Shown piece after piece: positions 26,739-35,226 of a DNA stretch of 64,000 nt. Source of the stretch: Lacticaseibacillus chiayiensis (lineage in GTDB: Bacteria > Bacillota > Bacilli > Lactobacillales > Lactobacillaceae). Location of the stretch: positions 1 to 64,000 of the forward strand of contig NZ_MSSM01000011.1 of NCBI RefSeq assembly GCF_004123795.1, written 5' to 3'. The position numbers were made by a program, and so were the translations under genes. The notes under the pieces are model-generated. The model searched no databases. It was not told the origin of the DNA and worked only from the letters and a program-made list of their open reading frames with translations. Numbering within the stretch: the stretch's first letter is position 1; every line of letters starts with the position of its first letter.

Positions 26739-26781
26739 TGTATTAAATCATATTACGCAAGCGATTACAAGAGGTGATTTT

Positions 26782-27687
26782 ATGGGATGGCGATCGTTGA
26801 TTATAACCCAGCATTGTAAAGTAACAACAAAGCAACATTCCTTGGTTGTTCAAACAAATGGCGATATTCATACGATGCCGATAGATGATCTGAATCAGGT
26901 TATTTTTGCGACGACGCGGGCTTTGATTTCCGCGGATGCTATTACATCGTTGGCAGAAGCAAATGCAAAGGTTGTTTTTTCCGGCCGAGATGGGCAACCG
27001 GTCACGGAAACTGCAAACTTGTATTCCGATCGGCGGAAAGCTGAACAGATCCGTCTACAAGCTAATTGGCCGAATGATTTGGTCGAAACAATGTGGACAA
27101 AGATTGTTGCAGCAAAAATAAACAACCAAGCCCAAGTGGTCAAACTTTGTGGACATGATGAGCGACCACTGCTAGATGACCTTGACGCTCTAGAACTAAA
27201 TGATGTATCAAATCGTGAGGCCAGTGCGGCTCGACGTTATTTTAAGATAATGTTTGGAGAGGACTTTTCGCGATCAGATCTGTGCGCGACCAATGCGACC
27301 TTAAACTACGGATATTCGATTTTACTTTCAAGTACGAATCGTGCGATTGTGAGCACTGGTCATATAACGGAACTGGGTATGCATCACCACAGTGCGTCCA
27401 ATCCATATAATCTTGGCTCAGATTTAATGGAACCGTTCAGACCTGCAATCGATTACTGGGTTGCGCAACACTCAATCAAAGATCTTACGCCGGATGTTAA
27501 ATACGCTTTGATTGATTTGCTTAACTTAGAGTTGACGTTTAATGGCAAAAAGGCCTTACTTCAAAATGCATTAGCAGATCATGTTGAGAATTGTATGGCA
27601 TTTTTGGATGGGCGTGCTAAGAAGTGTCGAATTGAGGTGATCTTTCCCGATGAGGTATCGAGTTATGCGATTAATGATCATGTTTGA
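26782..27687 (+). CDS. cas1: CRISPR integrase Cas1 (type II)
   Basis: 301 residues. With Cas2 it forms the integrase that inserts new spacers at the leader end. Expected metal ligands are visible: Glu146 in VSNREASAARRYF, His202/203 in TELGMHHHSASNPYNLGSDL, and Glu217 in DLMEPFRP. The true start is ATG 26782 with GAGGTG 6 nt upstream; the frame is open back to 26692, but that part lies in the antisense tracrRNA region. The gene overlaps cas2 by 38 bp. Confidence 0.95.
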   Translation: MGWRSLIITQHCKVTTKQHSLVVQTNGDIHTMPIDDLNQVIFATTRALISADAITSLAEANAKVVFSGRDGQPVTETANLYSDRRKAEQIRLQANWPNDLVETMWTKIVAAKINNQAQVVKLCGHDERPLLDDLDALELNDVSNREASAARRYFKIMFGEDFSRSDLCATNATLNYGYSILLSSTNRAIVSTGHITELGMHHHSASNPYNLGSDLMEPFRPAIDYWVAQHSIKDLTPDVKYALIDLLNLELTFNGKKALLQNALADHVENCMAFLDGRAKKCRIEVIFPDEVSSYAINDHV

Positions 27688-27970
27688 CCTGCCTGTCGAA
27701 ACATCAGAAGACCGTCGAAATTATCGTAAATTCCGACGAGCGCTTATTGATGAAGGGTTTTTGATGATGCAATACTCCATTTATGTACGCGTTTGTAAAA
27801 CAAAAAAATCAGCTACGTATATGGAGCACAGAATTGCAACTGTTAAGCCCCCCGTTGGAATTGTCCAAACCTTAATGATTACAGAAGCACAATATCAAGC
27901 TATGCATTTCATGGTTGGGACAGAAAAACAAGATATTCGGAACTTAGCAGACAGGACGGTGATTATTTGA
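27650..27970 (+). CDS. cas2: CRISPR integration subunit Cas2
   Basis: 106 residues, ferredoxin-like fold. The N-terminal MRLMIMFDLPVETSEDRRNYRKFRRALIDEGF matches type II Cas2, with the conserved Asp of strand 1 (FDLP) and SIYVRVC in strand 3. It bridges two Cas1 dimers in the spacer integrase. It starts inside the cas1 3' end (GAGGTG upstream) and its stop overlaps the TTG start of csn2 by 4 bp. Confidence 0.95.
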   Translation: MRYRVMRLMIMFDLPVETSEDRRNYRKFRRALIDEGFLMMQYSIYVRVCKTKKSATYMEHRIATVKPPVGIVQTLMITEAQYQAMHFMVGTEKQDIRNLADRTVII

Positions 27971-28647
27971 ATTTAACTTATTATCCCTTTCAAGTGATTA
28001 CAACCAAGCCTTCACTAATAACGGTAGTAGATACGGCTGTGCCCAAAGTGTTTCTTGATCTGCTGAGAACACTTCGAGGCGATCATGGGGAAGTTGTCTT
28101 AAGCAATGACCAAATGCAGATTCAAGAAGTCAATAAGGTGTGTTTGTGGGTCGGTGATCCTGTCCTAGAACTAGATTTGGACAAGTTGTTACAACGTTGG
28201 ATTTACAAAAAGATTGCACAAATGATTGACGATCAGCGGCTTGTTGAGTTAATTGACCAATCGCAACATATGGCCATGGAATTGCTGAAAGATCCTCTTT
28301 TGAACGACCTTCCTCTCACAGTTGAGCCCGGTGGGAAGCTGGAACAAATCATGAAGTATTGTAACCTCCATTTCGATGAAGGGGTAATTGTAGAACCAGT
28401 TTCTAAAATTGAAGCAGTGATTCAAACCTTAACAAAGCTTGAGGAAAAACGCCTTGTAATATTGGCTAATGTCAGTCATTATTTAGGTGCTAAGGAGTGG
28501 AAATGTTTGGTGGATCAAGTTAGTGGCACCACACTGGAGATACTTCTCATTGAATTTTCAGATGTCGAACGAAAGAGTTTCTTTGAAGACTGCCAGTATG
28601 TGTACATTGACAACGACTTTATGGATAGTCGAGAGCTGATTGATTAA
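27967..28647 (+). CDS. csn2: type II-A adaptation protein Csn2
   Basis: 226 residues, normal length for canonical Csn2. This protein forms Ca2+-stabilised tetrameric rings that thread onto DNA ends and is needed for spacer acquisition with Cas9, Cas1 and Cas2. Its presence makes the locus type II-A. Sequence conservation is low in this family; the assignment rests on length, on LEEKRLVILANVSHYLG and YVYIDNDF near the C-terminus, and on position. It starts with TTG, preceded by GGTGA 5 nt upstream. The stop lies 20 bp before the first repeat. Confidence 0.9.
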   Translation: MNLTYYPFQVITTKPSLITVVDTAVPKVFLDLLRTLRGDHGEVVLSNDQMQIQEVNKVCLWVGDPVLELDLDKLLQRWIYKKIAQMIDDQRLVELIDQSQHMAMELLKDPLLNDLPLTVEPGGKLEQIMKYCNLHFDEGVIVEPVSKIEAVIQTLTKLEEKRLVILANVSHYLGAKEWKCLVDQVSGTTLEILLIEFSDVERKSFFEDCQYVYIDNDFMDSRELID

Positions 28648-28672
28648 GAGACCGTGTGAAAACACCGGTCTC
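28648..28672 (+). promoter_or_regulatory. minimal leader: hairpin across the leader-repeat junction
   Basis: GAGACCGTGT (28648-28657), loop GAAA, and ACACCGGTCTC (28662-28672) form a 10-bp stem with one bulged C. The 3' arm includes the first five bases of repeat 1. Only 20 nt separate the csn2 stop from the array, so any leader promoter must lie within csn2. Confidence 0.6.
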
Positions 28673-30089
28673 AGGTAGATGTCAGATCAATCAGTTCAAG
28701 AGCCCATTTGGGAATATCTGGGCACAGGTAATTGTCTCAGGTAGATGTCAGATCAATCAGTTCAAGAGCCGACAAGATTGACGTATCTAGCGCCCCTAGG
28801 TCTCAGGTAGATGTCAGATCAATCAGTTCAAGAGCAGTGATCCTGCAAAGGGCGTAAGAATCATAGTCTCAGGTAGATGTCAGATCAATCAGTTCAAGAG
28901 CCTGCTTGCAGGCCGGCATCACCGCGACACAGTCTCAGGTAGATGTCAGATCAATCAGTTCAAGAGCTTTTGATCGTTAACTAAAACATACCAATCTGTC
29001 TCAGGTAGATGTCAGATCAATCAGTTCAAGAGCTTTAGGCAACCGTTTCGATTTTCTCGCTAAGTCTCAGGTAGATGTCAGATCAATCAGTTCAAGAGCT
29101 CGAGGATTAAAGCGCCGAGGTCATTGCCGGTCTCAGGTAGATGTCAGATCAATCAGTTCAAGAGCGTATCAGTGCCATATCCGTCTTTAAACGCCGTCTC
29201 AGGTAGATGTCAGATCAATCAGTTCAAGAGCATCGCCATTCTGGGGCGAGGCTGCCGTGTTGTCTCAGGTAGATGTCAGATCAATCAGTTCAAGAGCTAC
29301 GCAAGTAAGCGTTTTGGGGTACTAATCGTCTCAGGTAGATGTCAGATCAATCAGTTCAAGAGCCTGACAGTCTGGACTGAGATCTACGCTGGCGTCTCAG
29401 GTAGATGTCAGATCAATCAGTTCAAGAGCCCATCATCAGGCGAAAAACGCGCTACATATGTCTCAGGTAGATGTCAGATCAATCAGTTCAAGAGCATCTA
29501 AGATCTGACATTTCGACCGTTTTGGGTCTCAGGTAGATGTCAGATCAATCAGTTCAAGAGCCGTCTTATACGGTTGTGACCCTTGTCAGGCGTCTCAGGT
29601 AGATGTCAGATCAATCAGTTCAAGAGCATTCATGTTAGTACGCCTCGCCGTCTTGTGGTCTCAGGTAGATGTCAGATCAATCAGTTCAAGAGCATCGACC
29701 CCATCTGGTTGTGCAATGTCATCGTCTCAGGTAGATGTCAGATCAATCAGTTCAAGAGCTGATGGAGTCATCACCATACGATGTCATGAGTCTCAGGTAG
29801 ATGTCAGATCAATCAGTTCAAGAGCCCTTTTCGCATGCCGCTCATCGCCATCAAGGTCTCAGGTAGATGTCAGATCAATCAGTTCAAGAGCATGGGCGCT
29901 TGAAAATAAGATACCGATCACGTCTCAGGTAGATGTCAGATCAATCAGTTCAAGAGCAAGATCGGAAACGATTTTCCCAACTCTTTCGTCTCAGGTAGAT
30001 GTCAGATCAATCAGTTCAAGAGCAATTCAACCGCTGTGGCGGCCAAATATGCGGTCTCAGGTAGATGTCAGATCAATCAGTTCGAAAGT
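28668..30089 (+). CRISPR. type II-A CRISPR array, 22 repeats and 21 spacers
   Basis: 36-bp repeats begin GTCTCAGGTAGATGTCAGAT and end CAATCAGTTCAAGAGC. They start every 66 bp from 28668 to 30054, so every spacer is exactly 30 nt. Repeats 1-21 look identical; the last (30054-30089) is degenerate in its final bases (GTTCGAAAGT). This places the leader end at csn2 and the oldest spacers at the right. The anti-repeat in the tracrRNA confirms transcription on the + strand. Long open frames across the array are artefacts of the 66-bp period. Spacer targets cannot be identified without a phage and plasmid search. Confidence 0.98.
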
Positions 30090-30186
30090 TTTCAAATTGG
30101 TGTTAGTGGCCAAGCTTATTAGATAAAGAGCACTGATGAGGTTGGTCGTAAGAGTAATACGAATTTAACAAGATTGTATTTTGTCA

Positions 30187-30217
30187 AAGGCTGCTAATGA
30201 AATTTGCGGCTTTTGTT
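30187..30217 (+). terminator. terminator downstream of the CRISPR array
   Basis: AAGGCTGC (30187-30194) pairs with GCGGCTTT (30206-30213) using G-U pairs, followed by TTTTGTTT. Lies in the 180-bp gap between the array and the IS element. Confidence 0.6.
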
Positions 30218-30268
30218 TGGCTAGACAAAAGAAATCTGCAAGTTGATTGTTAACCACTGTAATGCTAG

Positions 30269-31113
30269 GGCCTGTCTTAAAACTATTTCAACCATACCAG
30301 AATAGCCGAGATATAAACGGTTTCCAAGAAAACGGGGCCAATTTATTATATCGTGTTGCTAAGCGAATGCAATTCTTCACCTGATTGAAAAGGCTTTCAA
30401 TCAGGTGGCGATCCCAGTAGACATGATAATCACAATCCCATTTTTCTTTTATGCTGGCTTTAGGTGTAATGGTATAGGAACCATGCTCGGTATCGATATA
30501 ATCACGCAGATGCTTGGCATCATAAGCTTTATCGGCAATCACATTGACGCCAGCAAGTTCAAGTTGTACCAGCAATGGTTGCGCTGCTTGTGAATCGTGA
30601 ATATGGACACCTGTCAATAAAAAGCGCAACGGATTACCTAAGCCGTCCACAATGGCATGAATCTTGGTGGTTCGGCCACCGCGACTCATACCGATGGCTT
30701 GGTTTTCGACGATGCATCTGACGTTTTTTGCACCGGTTGCTTTCTGATGAACGTGGATGCTCGTTGAATCTAAGCTGATATTTTCCATGTCAGGATCATC
30801 GCTGATCGCCGTAAAGGCTTTCTCGAAGACAACCCGTGTCCGTTCAGCTACGAAAACGGTTGTAGACTGTCTTCCATGACACATAGCGTTCCGATAAATC
30901 ACGCGAGCAGCGCCACTTTTAAGCAGCCAAAGATTCGCATTAAAAGCCGTTTTGTTGGAAAGCTTAGATGGTCGACCGGTACGGTAAGATGGGAACAGTG
31001 TTGCAAGCTGATCCCATTGTTCATCAGAAAGTTCATAACGTTTAGGTGTATTCATTGATTTATACTTAGCATTATTAACTAATATACAGGGCTTTGACGT
31101 TTTAAGACAGACC
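30269..31113 (-). mobile_element. IS5-family insertion sequence, about 845 bp, decayed
   Basis: Terminal inverted repeats are GGCCTGTCTTAAAAC (30269-30283) and GTTTTAAGACAGACC (31099-31113), 14 of 15 matching. The single transposase gene is broken (see next entry). The flanks read CTAG on the left and TTAG on the right, so there is no convincing target duplication. It sits just after the CRISPR array trailer and does not interrupt it. Confidence 0.85.
30283..31055 (-). pseudogene. IS5-family transposase, frameshifted
   Basis: A 255-codon frame is open, but it is a patchwork. The DDE residues are present (LDSTSIHVH, IADKAYD, HLIESLFNQVK). Between about 30905 and 30832 the open frame reads RVIYRNAMCHGRQSTTVF, while the neighbouring frame encodes the family-typical RDLSERYVSWKTVYNRFRS. 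That segment then meets a TGA where SW would be expected, and an extra base near 30831-30833 restores the frame at VFEKAF. At the end the open frame reads PFSWKPFISRLFWYG, while the adjacent frame gives VFLETVYISAILVWLK and a stop at 30283. This means at least three indels and one nonsense change, so it is probably inactive. Confidence 0.8.
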
Positions 31114-31167
31114 TTAGTTATTCACTTGTACAATAAGAACCTGAAAACCGATTTGAGGTGACCTAAC

Positions 31168-31593
31168 ATGCGCTGGCTAAAAAAATATGTACGACCACTG
31201 GATTATGTCATTGTGGTCTTACTGTTCATAGCATGCTTCATTCCACTTGAGATCTTTTCGATGACCGAAGCGCATGTGAATACGGATCAAAAAGTGGCGG
31301 TTATTTCGATTAATGGCCATGTCAAACGGCGCATTAAGCTGGATGCTCATGCCGAGCACCAGCAGTTTACGCTTTATCCGGCAAAAGGACAGTATAATGT
31401 CATCGAAGTTGATGGCGCACGCATTCGCGATAAGGAAGATAATTCGCCGGATCAGATTGCGGTGCATACGGGCTGGATTAGCCAAATTGGGCAGCAAAGC
31501 ATCTGCCTACCGCATAAATTGCTGATTGAAATCAAGCCGGCGCAAGGAAATAAAGGCACTAGCGGCGATGATGGCGGACTGGTACACCCTTAA
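31168..31593 (+). CDS. NusG domain II (EetA-like) membrane-anchored protein
   Basis: 141 residues. An N-terminal membrane segment (DYVIVVLLFIACFIPLEIF, about 12-30) is followed by an extracellular NusG_II-type domain (about 40-125; VAVISINGHVKRRIKL, YNVIEVDGARIRDKEDNSPDQIAVHTGWISQIGQQSICLPHKLLIEI). That domain is shared by EetA-like proteins of flavin-based extracellular electron transfer loci and by proteins next to quinone-tail genes. Here it lies alone, with no eetB or pplA beside it, upstream of an ABC exporter pair. A GAGGTG ribosome site precedes the ATG. A role in electron transfer is inference only. The C-terminal tail is Gly/Asp-rich. Confidence 0.7.
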   Translation: MRWLKKYVRPLDYVIVVLLFIACFIPLEIFSMTEAHVNTDQKVAVISINGHVKRRIKLDAHAEHQQFTLYPAKGQYNVIEVDGARIRDKEDNSPDQIAVHTGWISQIGQQSICLPHKLLIEIKPAQGNKGTSGDDGGLVHP

Positions 31594-31689
31594 TCAGTTG
31601 GCTTAAACGTTTACAAGCTGCTAAATGTGGTGCAGTATTTCAAAAATAGCTGCTTAAATGTGATTTTCTCATGGTAAACTGGAAAAACA

Positions 31690-31707
31690 ATCTGTTGTTC
31701 AACAGAT
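31690..31707. promoter_or_regulatory. operator-like palindrome upstream of the ABC exporter
   Basis: ATCTGTTG and CAACAGAT are perfect 8-bp arms around TT, 68 bp before the first ABC gene. Confidence 0.45.
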
Positions 31708-31774
31708 CGTTTGCGACACGGATGGCAGTCACAATGCTGCAGACTGATTGAAAGAAAAGAGGAAAGCCTTTATA

Positions 31775-33463
31775 ATGCTTGGATTATTGAAATACGGACG
31801 TGACAAGCTTGGGGCTGGGGTTATTGAAGCAATTTTTGATTGGTTACCGACAGTCTTGCCGGTCATCATTGCGCTTGAATTGGCGGCAAATCGTGCGATG
31901 GAAGCAATCGTGGTGGTCGGGGTACTGGGGATATTTTGGCTTCTGTATATTACGATTTACGAGCGACATCACCGTCATGACTGGGCCATGAGTGCCAAGC
32001 GTGAGCTGCGTGATCGTTATTTCGAGGCGCTTTACCAACGCAATGATGCCGCGGCCGCAACCGGTGCAGACAATGCGGTGATTCAGCGTGATTTGGGCGG
32101 ACTTAACAATTTGGATATGTTTTATAGCACGTTGTTTCCCACTTCCTTGCAGGCGATGATGACTTACCTGTTGTTGATCGCGCTGTCGATTTGGTATCGT
32201 TCATGGTTAGCTTTGCTGCCGCTTGCCTGTGTCTTGTTGATCGGCTTTGCCATGATGTTTCTTGGCAAGCAAATGTCGGCACAAAATAAGACTCATCTGG
32301 CTGGCTTTTTAAAAATGGGTGGACGCTTTATTAATGACTTGCGCGGGATGAATATCTTGGTGATGTACAATGCTGCCGACCGTTACGGGCAAAAGTTCGC
32401 GGACGAAAGCGAATATTTTCGCCAGGCAACGATGAATCTTTTGAAAACCCAGTTGCAGGTGCTGTTTGTCATCAATGGTTTTGTTTACCTAACTGTGTTC
32501 GTTGGCGGTTTTGTGACCGCACTTCAGCTGATTGGCGGCCAGTTACCAGTGGCCGGGGCGTTTGCCACTTGGTTTACGTTGGCCATGATGATGGTCAATG
32601 CCCGGCAACTTGGCTATTTCGTGCATGTTGTCAAATCAAATGGACCGTCACTGGCGGCGATCCTTGGCACGATTGCCAAGGCCAAGGCGGCGCCGGCGAC
32701 AGTTCGGATTACCGACAACCGCCCACTTAAACAAATCACACTTGATCAGACGACGATCGGTTATGCGCCGGATAAACCACTTGTCACTGACATCGATGCT
32801 ACGCTAAAACCGGGCAAGTTATACGGTTTGGCGGGCGAAAATGGCACCGGTAAGAGCACGCTCATTCAAGCTATTTTGGGTCGCCTGGAGACTTTATCCG
32901 GAACGATTATGGCTGACAACACGGCCGTCTCTGCGTTGAGCAACGCACAGAAAGCTGCGGTGTTTGGGTATGTCACGGCAGATGAGTACCTTTTTTCCGG
33001 CACTGTCCAGGAAAATTTGCTGTTAGGGAATCGCTTTGGCGACACGTGGCAGCAGAAACTTGATGATTTAGGACTGATGCAGTTTGTCCCTAGGTTGGAA
33101 AAAGGTTATGACACAAAGGTGGGCGAAGGCGGACGGTTGCTTTCACCTGGGCAGCGGCAACAGTTGGCGTTTGCGCGGATGTTACTGGCGGACAAGACCG
33201 TTTACCTGTTGGATGAAATGACGTCTAGCATTGATAAAGTCAACGCTGCGGCGATTTTGGCGGCTGTTAAAAAGTTGAGCCAAGAGAAAATTGTTTTGTT
33301 CATTTCTCACGACCTTGCTGCAATGGCGCAGGCTGATGTGGTGTGGTTTATTCATGATCAACATTTGATCGTTGCTAATCATGAGAAACTTTATCAAGAG
33401 CAGCCGGCGTATCGGCGACTGGTGGATAATCCGGAGACGATGCAGAAAGAGGGTGCACGCTGA
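31775..33463 (+). CDS. ABC exporter, fused membrane/ATPase half-transporter A (CydD-like)
   Basis: 562 residues: six-helix membrane domain (about 10-300) and ATPase domain (about 325-550). Walker A is GENGTGKST, the signature is LSPGQRQ instead of LSGGQ, Walker B is VYLLDEMTSSID and the H-loop is ISHD. The similarity is to the CydD/CydC exporter group, but the operon context differs from cydABCD, so the substrate is open. The start is ATG 31775 with GAGGAAAG about 9 nt upstream. The stop overlaps the partner start by one base (TGATG), so the two halves should form a heterodimer. Confidence 0.85.
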   Translation: MLGLLKYGRDKLGAGVIEAIFDWLPTVLPVIIALELAANRAMEAIVVVGVLGIFWLLYITIYERHHRHDWAMSAKRELRDRYFEALYQRNDAAAATGADNAVIQRDLGGLNNLDMFYSTLFPTSLQAMMTYLLLIALSIWYRSWLALLPLACVLLIGFAMMFLGKQMSAQNKTHLAGFLKMGGRFINDLRGMNILVMYNAADRYGQKFADESEYFRQATMNLLKTQLQVLFVINGFVYLTVFVGGFVTALQLIGGQLPVAGAFATWFTLAMMMVNARQLGYFVHVVKSNGPSLAAILGTIAKAKAAPATVRITDNRPLKQITLDQTTIGYAPDKPLVTDIDATLKPGKLYGLAGENGTGKSTLIQAILGRLETLSGTIMADNTAVSALSNAQKAAVFGYVTADEYLFSGTVQENLLLGNRFGDTWQQKLDDLGLMQFVPRLEKGYDTKVGEGGRLLSPGQRQQLAFARMLLADKTVYLLDEMTSSIDKVNAAAILAAVKKLSQEKIVLFISHDLAAMAQADVVWFIHDQHLIVANHEKLYQEQPAYRRLVDNPETMQKEGAR

Positions 33464-35082
33464 TGATCAGAGGGTTATTAAAGTACACCCATCATTTAAC
33501 CGGCGCCATTGTGATCAGTTTTTTGATCGGCATGGTTGCCGAACTGGCCAAAGCCGTTGTCTTGATTCTTGCGGCGATGATGCTGTTTGATCCGCAACAC
33601 GCGTCAGAGTTGCTGTTGCCAGGCGTCATCGCGGTCATTCTCTTGGGTCTCGGAAGTTTCGGCGAGCAATATGCCGGACATTTTGTAGCTTTTCATGTCC
33701 TAGCTGACTTACGCGGCGCGGTTTATCGGCAACTGGTACGATTGGCACCGGCAAAACTGGATACGCAATCGAGCGGTAAGTTACTCAAGTTAATTGGCAG
33801 CGACATCGAAGCGATGGAAATCTTTTATGCCCATACCATCGTTCCCGTGGCAATCGGCGTAACATATGGTCTTTTGATGACGGCAGTTTATAGTCGCGTC
33901 AGTATTTTGGCAGCAGTGGTTGCGCTGGTCGGTTATGCGGCCGTGGGCGGGTTGATTCCGTATGCGCGGCATCGGCAATTGACCGCTAAGACTCAGGCTG
34001 CTGATCAGCTGAAGGCGGCCAACCAGCAGTACTTGTTAGAATCAGTTCGTGGGATGGGGGCGGTGCGCCAGCTGGGCATTGCAAAAGAACGCATGGATCA
34101 AGGCAATGTCGGCTTTGACCGCGAAGCCGCCGCGTTTCAACAAGCGCAATTCAGTCAATTATTAAAAAATGTCGCTGCAACGTTCGTCATGGTCGCAACG
34201 TGGTTGGTCATGGTCTGGATAAGCGGCTGGCAGCAGGCAACCGCCTTGCAACAAGCGGTTCTTGCAATCTTCCCGCTGACTTTTGGTCCGTTGCTCGCAC
34301 TAAACAATCTTCCTGGATCCCTGCTTAACGGGTTTGCGGCGGCTAAAAATCTTTTCAACCTATTGCAGGAACAGCCGCTAACGGCAGCACCAGCAACCGC
34401 AAGTCAAACAGTTGGTGCGATTAAGCAGATTCAGGTGAAGCAGGTTTCATTTAGTTATCCAGTGCGTCCCGAAGAGGTTTTAAACGACGTGACGCTGACC
34501 TTAAAGGCTGGTGAAATCGCCGGTTTTGTGGGTGCGAGCGGGTCGGGCAAAAGTACATTGGCTAAACTGATCATGGGCTGGTATCCAGTCACAAGTGGGA
34601 AGATTCTGATCAATGGTACGGATCTTGCAACCCTCAATCCACAATCACTACGGGCACAAATTAATTATTTGCCGCAGTCCGCGATATTTTTCTCCGAATC
34701 GGTCCGTGATAATCTGACGTTGCATGACCCGGCGATCACGGATGATCAAATTTGGACGGTGTTGGCGCAAGTTAAACTGAGTGAGCGGTTAAAACAGGTT
34801 GCCAATGGACTGGATACACAGATTGTTGCCGGACACGTGCCTTTTTCCAGTGGCGAACAGCAACGACTCGAATTGGCCCGCGCGTTGTTGCATTCTAGCA
34901 GCGTCTTGGTTTTGGATGAGCCGACAAGCAACCTTGATACCGAAAACGAGCGACTGATTCTCGACACGATCAAGACTTATTATCACGGCATCGTCATTTT
35001 GATTTCACATCGCGCAGAATCGGCAGCCTATGCGGATCGGATTTATCGCTTCAATAATCGGCAGGTTGTGGAAGAAAAGTAA
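33463..35082 (+). CDS. ABC exporter, fused membrane/ATPase half-transporter B (CydC-like)
   Basis: 539 residues: membrane domain about 8-300, ATPase about 325-535. Walker A is GASGSGKST, the signature is FSSGEQQR (degenerate LSGGQ), Walker B is VLVLDEPTSNLD and the H-loop is ISHR. Together with half A both signature loops deviate from LSGGQ, so the two ATP sites may differ in activity. Translationally coupled to half A. A bidirectional terminator follows. Confidence 0.85.
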   Translation: MIRGLLKYTHHLTGAIVISFLIGMVAELAKAVVLILAAMMLFDPQHASELLLPGVIAVILLGLGSFGEQYAGHFVAFHVLADLRGAVYRQLVRLAPAKLDTQSSGKLLKLIGSDIEAMEIFYAHTIVPVAIGVTYGLLMTAVYSRVSILAAVVALVGYAAVGGLIPYARHRQLTAKTQAADQLKAANQQYLLESVRGMGAVRQLGIAKERMDQGNVGFDREAAAFQQAQFSQLLKNVAATFVMVATWLVMVWISGWQQATALQQAVLAIFPLTFGPLLALNNLPGSLLNGFAAAKNLFNLLQEQPLTAAPATASQTVGAIKQIQVKQVSFSYPVRPEEVLNDVTLTLKAGEIAGFVGASGSGKSTLAKLIMGWYPVTSGKILINGTDLATLNPQSLRAQINYLPQSAIFFSESVRDNLTLHDPAITDDQIWTVLAQVKLSERLKQVANGLDTQIVAGHVPFSSGEQQRLELARALLHSSSVLVLDEPTSNLDTENERLILDTIKTYYHGIVILISHRAESAAYADRIYRFNNRQVVEEK

Positions 35083-35141
35083 TTTGTGACCTGTTTTGCA
35101 TCGAATGCTCATCGTGCCTCAATGGTCTTTCATAGAAAACA

Positions 35142-35187
35142 AAAATTCACCCTTTTGAGATAAGTTTGTCTTAGGGGTGAATTTTTT
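35142..35187. terminator. bidirectional terminator
   Basis: AAAATTCACCC (35142-35152) pairs with GGGGTGAATTTT (35174-35185), flanked by an A run and a T run. It serves the ABC pair and the convergent TetR gene. Confidence 0.85.
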
Positions 35188-35226
35188 AATGATTCAAAAG
35201 GATTTTTAGAATAATTTCGCACACTC

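Noticed and set aside
26692-26781. Longer cas1 starting at 26692
   Set aside because: No ribosome site, and the extension reads through the antisense tracrRNA anti-repeat; ATG 26782 has GAGGTG.
26714-26790. Long-form tracrRNA acting as a natural single guide against the cas9 promoter
   Set aside because: Upstream of the anti-repeat I found a hairpin but no repeat-like segment that could fold onto the anti-repeat, and no convincing match to the cas9 promoter beside NGAAA.
29124-30126. Two open frames of 125 and 164 codons with repeated peptide units inside the CRISPR array
   Set aside because: They are products of the 66-bp period, which is divisible by three; no ribosome site and complete overlap with repeats and spacers.
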